64,000 nt of DNA from an uncultured Roseibium sp. (GCF_947499295.1 NZ_CANMNP010000002.1:186001-250000); one strand, 5' to 3'. Numbered from the stretch's first letter, positions 17,445 through 27,036 are shown. Numbers and translations are program-made. Notes: a model not told the origin generated them from the sequence alone.

Positions 17445-17614
17445 GCGCGGGTTCCTCGTTAAGTTTGACAGTAAAATTTGCGCGCCAACATAGTGGGTGA
17501 TCGGGCCGCCGTCGACGCCTCATTCCGCTGCCGGGTCTCTTGAAGGAAGAAATCCCTTGTGCCATAGGATGCCAGCCCATTCGGGTGGTAATGAAATCCT
17601 TTTCGGAGATGACG

Positions 17615-18433
17615 ATGGCGGAAACGCGCGGACTGATGAATGGCAAACGTGGCCTGATCATGGGCGTGGCAAACAACAAATCAATCGCCTGGGGCATCGC
17701 CAAAGCTCTGGCGGATGCAGGCGCGGAGCTGGCTCTTACCTATCAGGGTGATGCCTTGAAGAAACGCGTTGAGCCGCTGGCAGATCAGTTGGGTGCCATT
17801 GTTGCCGGACATTGCGACGTAACCGACGCAGCTTCGATTGATGAAGTCTTCAAGACGCTGGAAGACAAGTGGGGCAAGATCGACTTCCTCGTACATGCTG
17901 TCGCTTTTTCCGACAAGGCTGAGCTGACCGGGCGGTTTGTTGAAACGAGTTCGGACAACTTTGCACGCACCATGGACATCTCCTGCTATTCGCTGGTTGC
18001 CGTGACGCAGCGAGCAGAGAAGCTGATGGCCGATGGCGGGTCGATTCTGACACTGACTTATTATGGCGCTGAGAAAGTCATGCCGCACTATAACGTCATG
18101 GGTGTCGCAAAGGCTGCGCTGGAGACGAGCGTCAAATACCTGGCAATGGATCTCGGTCCGCAGAACATCCGTGTCAACGCGATTTCGGCAGGGCCAATTA
18201 AAACGCTTGCTGCATCTGGTATCGGTGACTTCCGCTATATCCTGAAATGGAATGAATACAATTCACCGCTGCGCCGCACTGTGACGATTGAGGAAGTCGG
18301 CGACAGCGCTCTGTTCTTGCTGTCCGATCTCGGTCGCGGGGTCACCGGTGAAATCCAGCACGTGGATTGCGGCTATAACATTGTTGGAATGAAGGCGGTG
18401 GATGCTCCAGACATATCGGTCGTAAAAGACTGA
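17615..18433 (+). CDS. fabI: Enoyl-[acyl-carrier-protein] reductase FabI
   Basis: 272 residues from ATG 17615, which has GGAG six bases upstream and gives the usual rhizobial FabI length; earlier in-frame ATGs (17591, 17609) are less well placed. It is an SDR-fold enzyme that reduces the trans-2 double bond of enoyl-ACP with NADH in the last step of fatty acid elongation. The FabI-type nucleotide loop GVANNKSIAWGIA and LTYQGDALKKRVEPLA are present. The active-site YYGAEKVMPHYNVMGVAKAA has the Tyr-x6-Lys spacing, and GPIKTLAASGI is the mobile substrate loop. Its 3' end meets a clear terminator at 18443. Confidence 0.95.
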   Translation: MAETRGLMNGKRGLIMGVANNKSIAWGIAKALADAGAELALTYQGDALKKRVEPLADQLGAIVAGHCDVTDAASIDEVFKTLEDKWGKIDFLVHAVAFSDKAELTGRFVETSSDNFARTMDISCYSLVAVTQRAEKLMADGGSILTLTYYGAEKVMPHYNVMGVAKAALETSVKYLAMDLGPQNIRVNAISAGPIKTLAASGIGDFRYILKWNEYNSPLRRTVTIEEVGDSALFLLSDLGRGVTGEIQHVDCGYNIVGMKAVDAPDISVVKD

Positions 18434-18442
18434 ACTGGTTCA

Positions 18443-18470
18443 ATGGCCGGCCCAGTCCGGCCATTTCTTT
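18443..18470 (+). terminator. Rho-independent terminator after fabI
   Basis: ATGGCCGG (18443-18450), a 6-base loop and CCGGCCAT (18457-18464) form a perfect 8-bp stem followed by TTCTTT. It lies 9 bases beyond the fabI stop and supports a start downstream of it for the next gene. Confidence 0.85.
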
Positions 18471-18516
18471 GCGCGGTCTCATGGCTGCCAAGCCTAGTCT
18501 TTGTTCTGGATCTTTT

Positions 18517-19161
18517 ATGACAACCGCCATCCCAAATCCGGCTTCGAGTGAGCTGCCCAGGCTACATGACCCCGAGTTACTGGTTTTTGTTCGACATGGA
18601 CAGACGGACTGGAACTTCGAAGGTCGTATGCAAGGTCATAAGGACATTCCTCTCAACGCAACGGGGAAGGGGCAGGCAACCGGCAATGGCGTGCGCTTGA
18701 AAACCTTTTTGGAGGCCGAAGGCATCAGTCATCAGTCTCTGGATTTCGTTTGTTCGCCACTCGGTCGTACCAGATCCACCATGGAGTTGATGCGTCAGGC
18801 CATGGAGATCGACTCAAAAACCTACAGGCTTGATGATCAGCTGAAGGAAATCACCTTTGGTGCCTGGGAAGGCTTCACCTTGGAAGAGTTGGCTGATGAA
18901 GAGCAGGACCTTATCCTTCAGCGCCGGGCCGACAAGTGGAGATTTGTTCCCCCCGATGGTGAAAGCTACAAAATGCTTTCAGGGCGGATCGGCACCTGGC
19001 TGAAAACGGTCGACCGGCCAACGGTCGTCGTCTCGCATGGCGGCGTGTTCCGTGTCTTGCGCGGCCATCTGGAAGGGCTGGACACCAAACGGATCCCGAA
19101 ACTGGATGTGCCTCAAAACAAGGTCTTTGTCTGGCGCCGCGGCACTTTTGAGGAAATCTAG
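18517..19161 (+). CDS. Histidine phosphatase family protein (phosphoglycerate-mutase-like)
   Basis: 214 residues from ATG 18517, placed after the fabI terminator; ATG 18481 is an alternative. The phosphohistidine motif is FVRHGQTDWN. Other active-site parts are CSPLGRTRSTMELM (second Arg), EITFGAWEGFTLEEL (Glu acid) and VVVSHGGVFRVLRG (second His). These two-His, two-Arg enzymes dephosphorylate small molecules or proteins. Candidates are a broad-specificity phosphatase or an alpha-ribazole-phosphatase-like activity, but no cobalamin genes lie nearby to support the latter. The ribosome site is weak. Confidence 0.88.
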   Translation: MTTAIPNPASSELPRLHDPELLVFVRHGQTDWNFEGRMQGHKDIPLNATGKGQATGNGVRLKTFLEAEGISHQSLDFVCSPLGRTRSTMELMRQAMEIDSKTYRLDDQLKEITFGAWEGFTLEELADEEQDLILQRRADKWRFVPPDGESYKMLSGRIGTWLKTVDRPTVVVSHGGVFRVLRGHLEGLDTKRIPKLDVPQNKVFVWRRGTFEEI

Positions 19162-19357
19162 CTCTCAGAAGTGACAGGCCAGATCTTGCGGCGGGCAAGA
19201 CCAGAATTGGACCCAGCTCTTTCGAACGAAATTCCTGTCCGCGCATTCGTCAAATATCGAATGCCGAAACACAAATAATTGACCACGGCCGGGTCGATCG
19301 TCTGATCGGCAACGCGCTTAGCAACGTAGCCTATCAAAGGTTACAGGGGCAGAAACC

Positions 19358-20527
19358 GTGTCTGCAGATGATTTCTATAGTGAATTGCCGAGTTTTTCCG
19401 ACTTCAGCACCGTTGGTGATCTGCAGGATTACCGCCCTGTTCCAGACGACTGGTGCGTTCTTGCAGCAGATATCGTCCGTTCAAGCGATGCTGTTGCAGA
19501 GGGGCGTTACAAGGACGTCAACATGGTTGGCGCTGCTGTCGTAGCTGCTGTACTCAATTGTGTCGGCAGAGAGCGGGTGCCTTTTGTCTTCGGTGGCGAC
19601 GGCGCGATGCTTGTTGTTCCGGCAAGTGAAGTCGCGGCCGGCCGGGAAGCGCTGGCAGGAGTTGCGGATCTTGCCAGACAGGTCATGGAACTTGAACTGC
19701 GTGCGGCAGCGATCCCCGTTGCCCACATCCGGAAGCTCGGAGGCGACATTCGCTTGCGTAAATACCGGCTGAGCCCAGGCAATCATCTGGCGATGATTGT
19801 CGGTGATGGTCTGGCAATGGCCGACCGGATCCTCAAGGATCCTGACGCTTGCACGCCGTTTGCCGTGTCGCAGGAAAACACGCAGCTGCCACAGCTGGAA
19901 GGATTGTCCTGCAGGTGGGAACCGCTTCCTGCACAGAACGGTCACATCGTGTCGCTGATTGTCAAACCAACCGGGCGCAAATCACTCCCGGATATCATGA
20001 ATGATCTTGCCGGCGTCATCGGGTTCAATCCCTTGATAGATGACGCGAGGACAAAACTTGCCGAGGGGCCCCGACTGAAATTCAGGTTTCCTCCGCGCGG
20101 TCTCAATCTGGAAGTCAATCTGACATCTGCTGGCAGAAAGGTCAGGGGATGGTCGATGGCACTCGTCGAATGCGTGTTTTTCGTCTACGGCTATGCCACC
20201 GGCAGGCGGGTGGGGCCTTTTGATCCGAAAAAATACTTCAACGAACTCAGCCTGAACTCCGATCATCGCAAGATCGGGGATAGTCTGCAGCTTGTCCTGG
20301 ATGTCACTGCCGAACAGTTGGCGGCAATCAGGGACAGTCTTGCAAAAGCCTACAACGCCAAGGAAGCTGTTTTTGGCATGCACGTCTCGGATGAAGCTTT
20401 GATGACCTGCTTCGTCGAGGACATAGGCAAAAGCCAGCACATCCATTTCATTGACGGTGCAAATGGCGGATTTTCCATGGCAGCAGCCGAGTTCAAGAAA
20501 CGTGAAGCGGCGCTCGGCTCTACCTAG
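19358..20527 (+). CDS. DUF3095 family protein, nucleotide-cyclase-like
   Basis: 389 residues from GTG 19358, with AGGGGCAGAAACC upstream. It has the DUF3095 layout: YRPVPDDWCVLAADIVRSSD at about residues 25-44, YKDVNMVGAAVVAAVLN, FVFGGDGAMLVVP, then the longer C-terminal part (KFRFPPRGLNLEVNL and YATGRRVGPFDP). The DIVxS and GGDGA elements echo the metal-binding strand and loop of class III nucleotidyl cyclases, which makes a nucleotide-related enzyme possible, but no activity is established for the family. It converges with the GGDEF/EAL gene, only 6 bases apart. Confidence 0.83.
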   Translation: MSADDFYSELPSFSDFSTVGDLQDYRPVPDDWCVLAADIVRSSDAVAEGRYKDVNMVGAAVVAAVLNCVGRERVPFVFGGDGAMLVVPASEVAAGREALAGVADLARQVMELELRAAAIPVAHIRKLGGDIRLRKYRLSPGNHLAMIVGDGLAMADRILKDPDACTPFAVSQENTQLPQLEGLSCRWEPLPAQNGHIVSLIVKPTGRKSLPDIMNDLAGVIGFNPLIDDARTKLAEGPRLKFRFPPRGLNLEVNLTSAGRKVRGWSMALVECVFFVYGYATGRRVGPFDPKKYFNELSLNSDHRKIGDSLQLVLDVTAEQLAAIRDSLAKAYNAKEAVFGMHVSDEALMTCFVEDIGKSQHIHFIDGANGGFSMAAAEFKKREAALGST

Positions 20528-20533
20528 GAACCT

Positions 20534-22810
20534 CTAACGGGAGCGGGCCGAACGGATCGAGTTCTGGTCGGGCAGTTGTGTTTTGAGAGAGAAGTTCCGC
20601 CTGAGGATGAGCGTCGCCAGCTCGTCTTCCGGAACGGCCTTCGAAATCAGGAAGCCCTGGATGACATCGCATCCGTTTTCCAGGAGCCACTGTCGTTCCG
20701 CTTCCGTTTCGACACCCTCTGCCAGGACGCTGATATCAAGGCTCTTGGCAAGGTTTATCAAGGCGCTGGTAAATTTCTGCAGTGCTGGTTTGTGATCAAC
20801 TCCGGAAATGAAGCTTCTATCGATTTTTACGCGATCGACCTTGAGATCCCTCAAGCTTGAAATACTTGAGTGCCCGGTACCGAAATCGTCCAGTTCGATG
20901 TGAAAGCCGAGGTCTGACAGGCGTGCGATGTTTTCCTTGATAGGAGCGGCGGTGATTTCGTCGATCATGACCGCCTCCAGTATCTCAAGGCTGACGGTCG
21001 CTGGTTCCAGCCCCATGGCACGGACTTGTCTGTAAAGTGCGTCGACCGCCTCCGCACTGGCAAGAAGGCTGGCGGATACGTTCAGGCCAAGGTGGAAATT
21101 CCGTTGTGTTCGGCCACTGAGGCTGTCGGCGAGGCGCAAGGCGTTGGTGCGTACCGTCGCTTCGATAAGCTCCATGTAGCCGGCCTCGACTGCTGCAGGC
21201 AAAAACGAACCTGGATAGCGCACCTCGTCGTGGTCGATCCAGCGGACCAATGCTTCGGCACCGACGATTTCACCCGTGCGAATATCGATTTGCGGCTGGT
21301 ACCACGGCAGGATGACACCTTCTTCGATGGCCTTGAGCAACTCCTTGGCAATTTCGCCGTGTTCCTCGAAGGCTGCGCGCATTTTCGGAGTGAAGAGATC
21401 GAAGGTACTGTAGCCCTTCTGTTTGGCTGACCTTAGCGCAAGGGCCGCATCAGTCAGTGTGTGGCTTGTGAGGCAATCGCCTCGCTGGCTGATAAGAAGG
21501 CCGACATTTGCTTCGATCTTGACCTTCTGATCGGCAACAAACCGTTCTTTTCTAATTTCCTGAATCAGTTCTTCGGCAAATTCTTTGAACTTTCCTGCGT
21601 CCTTCAGCTCTGGTCTGAACAGCAGGAATTCGGTGCCACCTGTGCGGCTCAGGAAATCTTCCGGGTCCGCGATTTCGCCAAGCTGCCCGGCAACACTCCT
21701 CAGGATCGAATCCCCGCATTGATCACTGAAACGATCGTTGACCTTCTTGAATTGCCGCAAATCGAGCAACAGCAATCCATATCGCGCAGTCGGGGCCGGC
21801 TCGGGAAGTGTCTTTATTCTTTTGAGAAGAGCACGACGGTTTGGCAGGCCTGTCAGCGGATCATGATAGCCGAGGCTTTCGATTTCCTGTTGGGTCCGTT
21901 CCGCGAGGGCTCTTGTCAAGGCAACGGAAATTGCAAAGGCCGCGACAATCACAAGTGCACCGATCAGTCCGGCGAGAAGAACGTCGAGCTGCATTTCGGT
22001 CCGTCGCTTGACCAGATCGCCATTGAGATAGTCCAGGCTCGACTGCCAAAGTGCCAGTGTTGCAAGCATCAGTTCCGGGTGCACTTCGGCAATCGGACCT
22101 GCAGCGACATCCTTGCCGGTCTTTGCAAGGATCGTAGATCGAAGAAGCTTGCTGCCTTCAGATTGAAAGGCAAAATTCGCCTGCCGGAAGAGTTGCGTCT
22201 TGCTTTGCAGCACCGCGGAACCCGGTCCTTCCAGCTTGTCGATGAAGTTTGCCGTAATTTGTGACGCCGTATCGGCAGCAGCCTTGAACTTTCCACCCTG
22301 AACGGTGATCAGCATCTTCTCCCAGACGTTGACCTTCTTGCGTGTGTAAAGCCTGCGAGCATCATCGGTCATCTTGGAGGACTCGATGATCACCGAAAAA
22401 AGCAGGTTGTTGACAAGGTTTGGCAGCGTCGAAGCCTCGTAGGACACCGACATGTCGAGCATTGCCACCCGGGAAATGCTCACGCTCAGTTCCTGTGCAT
22501 ACCCGAGAGATGTCTTAACGTCGGGTTCGTTGAGGAAAATATCGAGCTGGCTTGTAAGAGGGTCGGCAAGGTTTTCACCGCCGAAATCGATCAGCTCTTG
22601 CCTGAGGTTGGGAGGAACTTTACCGAGAGAGCCAGTGACGGATTTTTCTTGCACAAGCGGGCCAAGCGCTTGAATGAGGTGCAGTCCGCGCAGGCTTCGA
22701 TCAATGGCTTCGACGTTTTCGAATTTGTTTTTGAACCACAGTGAGGCGAACAGCAGGCAGGGCGCCAGCAGAAAAACCATTAAACCTGTTAGCCAACCCC
22801 GAATGCGCAC
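20534..22810 (-). CDS. Membrane-bound GGDEF-EAL protein, probable c-di-GMP phosphodiesterase with degenerate GGDEF
   Basis: 758 residues from GTG 22810. There is a membrane helix at about 5-25, a helical periplasmic sensor region to about 270, a second helix at about 274-300, GGDEF at about 315-470 and EAL at about 485-740. The cyclase signature is GGTEF (391-395), so the usual Asp/Glu third position is Thr, and no RxxD I-site precedes it. The EAL domain keeps Glu519-Ala-Leu, Asn577, Glu609, the DDFGTG loop (641-646) and Glu698. The likely net activity is hydrolysis of cyclic di-GMP, with the GGDEF acting as a regulator, possibly GTP-binding. The periplasmic part has no recognised domain. Confidence 0.92.
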   Translation of the reverse strand: MRIRGWLTGLMVFLLAPCLLFASLWFKNKFENVEAIDRSLRGLHLIQALGPLVQEKSVTGSLGKVPPNLRQELIDFGGENLADPLTSQLDIFLNEPDVKTSLGYAQELSVSISRVAMLDMSVSYEASTLPNLVNNLLFSVIIESSKMTDDARRLYTRKKVNVWEKMLITVQGGKFKAAADTASQITANFIDKLEGPGSAVLQSKTQLFRQANFAFQSEGSKLLRSTILAKTGKDVAAGPIAEVHPELMLATLALWQSSLDYLNGDLVKRRTEMQLDVLLAGLIGALVIVAAFAISVALTRALAERTQQEIESLGYHDPLTGLPNRRALLKRIKTLPEPAPTARYGLLLLDLRQFKKVNDRFSDQCGDSILRSVAGQLGEIADPEDFLSRTGGTEFLLFRPELKDAGKFKEFAEELIQEIRKERFVADQKVKIEANVGLLISQRGDCLTSHTLTDAALALRSAKQKGYSTFDLFTPKMRAAFEEHGEIAKELLKAIEEGVILPWYQPQIDIRTGEIVGAEALVRWIDHDEVRYPGSFLPAAVEAGYMELIEATVRTNALRLADSLSGRTQRNFHLGLNVSASLLASAEAVDALYRQVRAMGLEPATVSLEILEAVMIDEITAAPIKENIARLSDLGFHIELDDFGTGHSSISSLRDLKVDRVKIDRSFISGVDHKPALQKFTSALINLAKSLDISVLAEGVETEAERQWLLENGCDVIQGFLISKAVPEDELATLILRRNFSLKTQLPDQNSIRSARSR

Positions 22811-23106
22811 TTCTGTGTCTCATATTAGCCCCAGTTCCTAAAGGTAATACCGATAGAGCCTTAAGGATTGGCAAATCTGTAGCGATTTTTTTCCTGTGCA
22901 ATCAAATGCTGTAAAACCATAGATTGAGAGCCGCAATGAAACGCAATGTGATTTTGGGGCAGAAAACGGTTTTCAATCGATTTTGAAGCAGCCAGTGGCA
23001 ATTGCGCGAAATCGCCTGTTGTCTTGGGGCATGGGCTTGAGCTTGATCTCCTGATGGCGTATCGCTCAGCGCCTGACAACTTTCCTGATATTTTCGGATG
23101 CTGCCC

Positions 23107-24192
23107 ATGTCACATAACAGTTTTGGCCACCTATTCCGTGTCACAACATGGGGCGAAAGCCATGGACCGGCAATCGGCTGCGTGATCGACGGCTGTCCGC
23201 CGCTTGTCCCGCTCACCGAAACCGACATTCAAGGATATATGGACCAGCGCAAGCCCGGTCAGTCCCGCTTCACAACGCAACGACGCGAGCCGGACGAAGT
23301 CAAAATCCTCTCCGGTGTTATGGTCGATGAGGACGGTGTGCAAAAAACCACCGGAACACCGATTTCCTTGATGGTTCAAAACATGGACCAGCGGTCAAAG
23401 GATTACTCTGAAATCAAGGATCGTTTCCGGCCGGGACATGCAGATTTCACGTATGACGCAAAATACGGGATCCGCGACTATCGCGGTGGTGGCCGTTCCT
23501 CTGCGCGCGAGACCGCCATGCGGGTTGCCGCCGGAGCGGTTGCCAGAAAGGTGTTGCAGGGCGTTACCATTCGCGGCGCGTTGGTCCAGGTTGGGCCCCA
23601 CAAGGTTGATCGTAAAAATTGGGATTGGGCGGAAACCGCAAACAATGCATTTTTCGCTCCCGACAAGCAGGCGGCTGAATTTTGGGCGCACTATCTTGAT
23701 GGAGTTCGAAAAGCCGGATCCTCGGTCGGTGCAGTTGTAGAAGTGGTTGCCGAAGGTGTTCCGGTTGGTTGGGGAGCACCGATCTATGGAAAACTCGACA
23801 CTGATCTCACCGCTGCGATGATGTCCATCAATGCAGTCAAGGGTGTTGAAGTCGGCAATGGGTTCGATGCGGCTACTTTGACAGGGGAAGAGAACGCTGA
23901 CGAAATCCGCGTCAATGACGTCGGGCAACCGGTATTCCTGACCAACAACGCAGGTGGTGTCCTCGGGGGAATTTCCAACGGCGATCCTCTGGTTGTGCGA
24001 TTTGCCGTAAAACCGACATCGTCTATCCTGACCGAGCGCAAGTCGATCACCCGGCGGGGTGAAGAGGTAGATGTGATGACCAAGGGCCGTCACGACCCCT
24101 GCGTTGGCATTCGTGCGGTCCCCGTAGGAGAGGCCATGATGGCGTGTGTTCTGGCAGACCACTTTCTGCGGCACCGGGGCCAAGTGGGCTGA
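23107..24192 (+). CDS. aroC: Chorismate synthase
   Basis: 361 residues from ATG 23107 ([20 protein letters not shown]); an ATG nine bases upstream is in frame but atypical. All three family signatures are visible: [14 protein letters not shown], the FMN-binding [18 protein letters not shown] and [17 protein letters not shown] near the end. It removes phosphate from EPSP to give chorismate, using reduced FMN, in the last shared step of aromatic amino acid synthesis. It is a single gene, with the GGDEF/EAL gene divergent upstream and the TSUP gene convergent downstream, 20 bases away. Confidence 0.96.
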   Translation: MSHNSFGHLFRVTTWGESHGPAIGCVIDGCPPLVPLTETDIQGYMDQRKPGQSRFTTQRREPDEVKILSGVMVDEDGVQKTTGTPISLMVQNMDQRSKDYSEIKDRFRPGHADFTYDAKYGIRDYRGGGRSSARETAMRVAAGAVARKVLQGVTIRGALVQVGPHKVDRKNWDWAETANNAFFAPDKQAAEFWAHYLDGVRKAGSSVGAVVEVVAEGVPVGWGAPIYGKLDTDLTAAMMSINAVKGVEVGNGFDAATLTGEENADEIRVNDVGQPVFLTNNAGGVLGGISNGDPLVVRFAVKPTSSILTERKSITRRGEEVDVMTKGRHDPCVGIRAVPVGEAMMACVLADHFLRHRGQVG

Positions 24193-24212
24193 CTTTTTTC
24201 TGATTCTGTCCG

Positions 24213-24974
24213 CTATGCGAGAAAAAGCCTCAGGACACCCGCGCAGGACAGCATGATCAAGAGCCCGAGACAAAAGCTTTTATAGGCACTTTGCAGTCTT
24301 TGACTGAAGAGGCGGCTTCCCAGAAAGACACCAGCCAAAACGGCAGGTGCCAACGCAATGCCGCGTCTGAGTGCGGTCTCGTTCAGCACGCCAAAATAGA
24401 GCAGCGCAATGAACGACACTGCCATGCTCGCAAACAGATACAGCACCAAAGAGGCGCGCATTTTTCGAGCCTCGTGCGCAGTGCCAAGAACGTAAAGCGC
24501 GATAACCATACCGCCAACGGATGCAAGCCCGGTGGCAATGCCGGCCAAAATCCCCGTTGCCGGAAGCGCGCCGCGTATCTCGAAAAGCTTCAGATTCACT
24601 TTGAAAAACTGAAAGACCGATAGCGCCAGGACAAGCGCAAGGGCAACTGCTTTTGAAATTTCTGACGGAATTGACGTCGTCGCCAAAAGTCCCAGAGGTG
24701 TACCAATGGCACTGCCGGCAGCAAGAGTGAAGGACATACGCCTGTCTGCATCTCTGAAGCCGCCGCGGAACATCACGAGGCTTGCGGCAGTCTCAAGCAG
24801 GAAGCAGATCGGAATAAGGTCAACGGGTGGCAGAAACACCACCATACTTGCCATCACAACAGCAGAAAGCCCGAAACCGGTAAATCCACGCACGGCGCCG
24901 GCAAGGAAAGCTACGGCCAGCGAAATCAGAAAGAGAGACGGTGGTAGTCCGATCCAGTCGGCAAGTGCCTGCAT
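24213..24974 (-). CDS. TSUP (TauE/SafE) family permease
   Basis: 253 residues from ATG 24974 (MQALADWIGLPPSLFL), with GAAGGA about ten bases upstream. It has about eight membrane helices and the family pattern LAGAVRGFTGFGLSAVVMAS near the N terminus, the duplicated GxxxGFxG-type loop of TauE/SafE transporters. These move sulfite, sulfonates or other organic anions. The divergent LysR gene 95 bases away is the probable regulator, which is a common arrangement for metabolite exporters. The substrate is unknown. Confidence 0.86.
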   Translation of the reverse strand: MQALADWIGLPPSLFLISLAVAFLAGAVRGFTGFGLSAVVMASMVVFLPPVDLIPICFLLETAASLVMFRGGFRDADRRMSFTLAAGSAIGTPLGLLATTSIPSEISKAVALALVLALSVFQFFKVNLKLFEIRGALPATGILAGIATGLASVGGMVIALYVLGTAHEARKMRASLVLYLFASMAVSFIALLYFGVLNETALRRGIALAPAVLAGVFLGSRLFSQRLQSAYKSFCLGLLIMLSCAGVLRLFLA

Positions 24975-25041
24975 CTTGTTCCAATCCTTCAAGTGATCAT
25001 GAGTACTGAGGCATGCAAAGACGCAGGTAAATGCTCGATTT

Positions 25042-25066
25042 TGCATAGTAGGTCTGCAAGTATGCA
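25042..25066. promoter_or_regulatory. Candidate LysR operator TGCATA-N13-TATGCA
   Basis: A perfect 6-bp dyad (25042-25047 and 25061-25066) with the T-N11-A style of LysR sites ends four bases before the LysR start codon, in the gap shared with the divergent TSUP gene. A second TGCATAC/GTATGCAGG-like echo overlaps it. Autoregulation plus control of the permease is the natural reading, but no protein evidence exists. Confidence 0.5.
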
Positions 25067-25069
25067 GGC

Positions 25070-25933
25070 ATGAACTGGGAGAACCTGAAATACTTACTGG
25101 CATTTTATAGAGCCGGAACACTCGTCGAAGCCGCCCAAAGGCTCGGGGTAGATGCAACCACGGTCTCTCGCCGCCTTGCTGCGCTTCAAGACGAAGCCGG
25201 TGTTGCATTCCTGGAGCGTTCGTCTGGAGGGGCTCTAACTCTGACGCGTGCTGGCCAAAAAGCGGTGCAGCACGTGGAAATGGCCGAAACGGCCCTGGTG
25301 AAACTGGATGAGGACCTGACCGGTGCGCGGTTCGCCGAGGAAGGCATTGTTCGAATTTCCTCAGTCCCTGTGGTGGTCAACAGCTTGCTGATACCGCGCG
25401 CAAGCGCGTTTGCGTCCAAACACCCTGGTATTGAACTGCACCTTGCATCCGAAGGTCGCAATGTCAGTTTGCCGAAGCGCGAGACCGACATGGCAATTCG
25501 GCTCGGTCGTCCGGGTGAGGGCGGGCACAATGTCAAGGCAAAAAGGATCGCTGTGCTGGATCATGCGGTCTATTCGCCTGCACATATGCGGTCGACGGAC
25601 TTGCCCTGGGTTCAATACCACGAAGACATGAGTTTTCTGCCTCAGGCGCGCTGGGTGGCCGAAAACGGTTCTTCGGCAAAAAGCGAGCTTTCTAGCGTGC
25701 GTCCATACGACCTTGAAGGTGTGATTGAAGCCGTGGCAGCGGGATTGGGCAAGTCTGCATTGCCAACACTTATCGCGGAAAAGGACGAACGTCTCTTCAG
25801 GCTGTCGAAGACCGAACCAGAGTTGTTGCGCGAAGTCTGGCTGCTGCAGCACGCTGATCAGGCATCGCTTGCACGCATGAAAACCGTCAGCCATTGGCTG
25901 GAGGAGATTTTCAGCGTCAAACCTCGCATTTGA
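25070..25933 (+). CDS. LysR family transcriptional regulator
   Basis: 287 residues. The winged HTH is at the N terminus: NLKYLLAFYRAGTLVEAAQR, DATTVSRRLAALQDEAGVAF and LTRAGQKAV. The rest is a substrate-binding fold (EGIVRISSVPVVVNSLLIPR, TDMAIRLGRPGEG, VIEAVAAGLGKSALPTLIA). The family senses a small metabolite and usually controls the divergent gene, here the TSUP permease. The start codon ATG 25070 directly follows the candidate operator, so the leader is short. Confidence 0.9.
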   Translation: MNWENLKYLLAFYRAGTLVEAAQRLGVDATTVSRRLAALQDEAGVAFLERSSGGALTLTRAGQKAVQHVEMAETALVKLDEDLTGARFAEEGIVRISSVPVVVNSLLIPRASAFASKHPGIELHLASEGRNVSLPKRETDMAIRLGRPGEGGHNVKAKRIAVLDHAVYSPAHMRSTDLPWVQYHEDMSFLPQARWVAENGSSAKSELSSVRPYDLEGVIEAVAAGLGKSALPTLIAEKDERLFRLSKTEPELLREVWLLQHADQASLARMKTVSHWLEEIFSVKPRI

Positions 25934-26077
25934 ATTTTGCTCGCAGTCGCCAATGGCTCGTTGGAGCCCTGACTGATACAAAGCGTTACACAATTCTTTG
26001 GTGCGCAAGCTGGATCTCAAGAAAGAGGCTTCTAGTTGCCTGAGGGCAGAAAACCCGAATTTTCAGGGAGCATGGAC

Positions 26078-26983
26078 ATGAATGACATGACACCGGTGCG
26101 CCGCATGACGGCCAAGGACTTCCCGCAGGAATTGCTGGACCTTTATGATTATTATGCTCACGGCAAGATCACCAAGCGTGAGTTTTTGAGCGGAGCGGCC
26201 AAGTTTGCCGTTGGCGGCGTAACCGCGACGATGCTGCTTGGTCAGCTTTCGCCCAATTACGCGCTTGCGCAGCAGGTGGAACCCGATGATGCCTCGATTG
26301 TGACCGAGCGCATCACCTATCCGTCGCCGAACGGCCATGGTGAGGTCAACGGCTATCTGGTTAAGCCGGCCGGAGCAACCGGCAAGCTTCCGGCCGTACT
26401 GGTGATCCACGAGAACCGAGGTTTGAACCCTTATATCGAAGACGTCGCCAGAAGACTGGGCAAGGCCGGCTTCATGTCGCTGGCACCCGACGGATTGACT
26501 TCTGTCGGCGGTTACCCGGGCAATGACGACAAGGGGCGCGAACTGCAGCGCACGGTCGACCGGGAAAAACTGCTCAATGACTTTTTTGCCGGATTTGAGT
26601 TCCTGCTGAACCACGATGACGGCACAGGCAAGGTCGGTGCGGTTGGCTTCTGTTATGGTGGCGGTGTCGTCAATGCGATCGCGGTCGCTTATCCAGAGCT
26701 TGCCGCTGGAGTGCCGTTTTATGGGCGTCAACCTGATGCTGCCGACGTCGCAAAGATCGAAGCACCTTTGATGGTGCAACTTGCCGAGCTGGATGAACGC
26801 ATCAATGCGGGCTGGCCAGCTTATGAGGAGGCTCTCAAGGCCAATGGCAAGGACTATGTCGTGCATATGTATCCGGGCGCAAATCACGGCTTCCACAACG
26901 ACACGACGCCACGTTTCGACGAAGCCGCAGCAAGGCTCGCCGAGGACAGAACGGTGGCGTTTTTCAAAGAAAAGCTGATGTAG
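26078..26983 (+). CDS. Dienelactone hydrolase family protein, exported
   Basis: 301 residues from ATG 26078, with GGGAG seven bases upstream (ATG 26072 is too close to it). The first 45 residues are cytoplasm-type and then comes [20 protein letters not shown], an export signal of Tat-like shape but with Lys-Arg in place of the Arg pair. The mature part is an alpha/beta hydrolase with [20 protein letters not shown] (the Glu that positions the nucleophile), GFCYGGGV (nucleophile Cys) and [11 protein letters not shown] (catalytic His). Dienelactone hydrolases open lactones in aromatic degradation. No ring-cleavage genes lie nearby, so the physiological substrate is open. It ends before a strong terminator. 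Confidence 0.88.
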   Translation: MNDMTPVRRMTAKDFPQELLDLYDYYAHGKITKREFLSGAAKFAVGGVTATMLLGQLSPNYALAQQVEPDDASIVTERITYPSPNGHGEVNGYLVKPAGATGKLPAVLVIHENRGLNPYIEDVARRLGKAGFMSLAPDGLTSVGGYPGNDDKGRELQRTVDREKLLNDFFAGFEFLLNHDDGTGKVGAVGFCYGGGVVNAIAVAYPELAAGVPFYGRQPDAADVAKIEAPLMVQLAELDERINAGWPAYEEALKANGKDYVVHMYPGANHGFHNDTTPRFDEAAARLAEDRTVAFFKEKLM

Positions 26984-27007
26984 GTTTTAGCAAGGACCCA
27001 AATCCTG

Positions 27008-27036
27008 AACCCGGGCAGCAAGCCCGGGTTTTTTTT
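27008..27036 (+). terminator. Rho-independent terminator after the dienelactone hydrolase gene
   Basis: AACCCGGGC-AGCAA-GCCCGGGTT is a perfect 9-bp stem followed by T8 (27029-27036). The T run reaches the stop codon region of the convergent MFS gene. Confidence 0.93.

Noticed and set aside
17591..17614. Upstream ATGs as the fabI start
   Set aside because: ATG 17615 has the best-placed ribosome site and gives the standard FabI length.
21461..22264. 267-codon open frame on the plus strand
   Set aside because: It is antisense to the GGDEF/EAL gene; composition is not protein-like.
23395..24273. 292-codon open frame on the minus strand
   Set aside because: It is antisense to aroC and part of the TSUP gene end; no recognisable protein family.
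26063..26896. 277-codon open frame on the minus strand
   Set aside because: It is antisense to the dienelactone hydrolase gene, which has all catalytic motifs.
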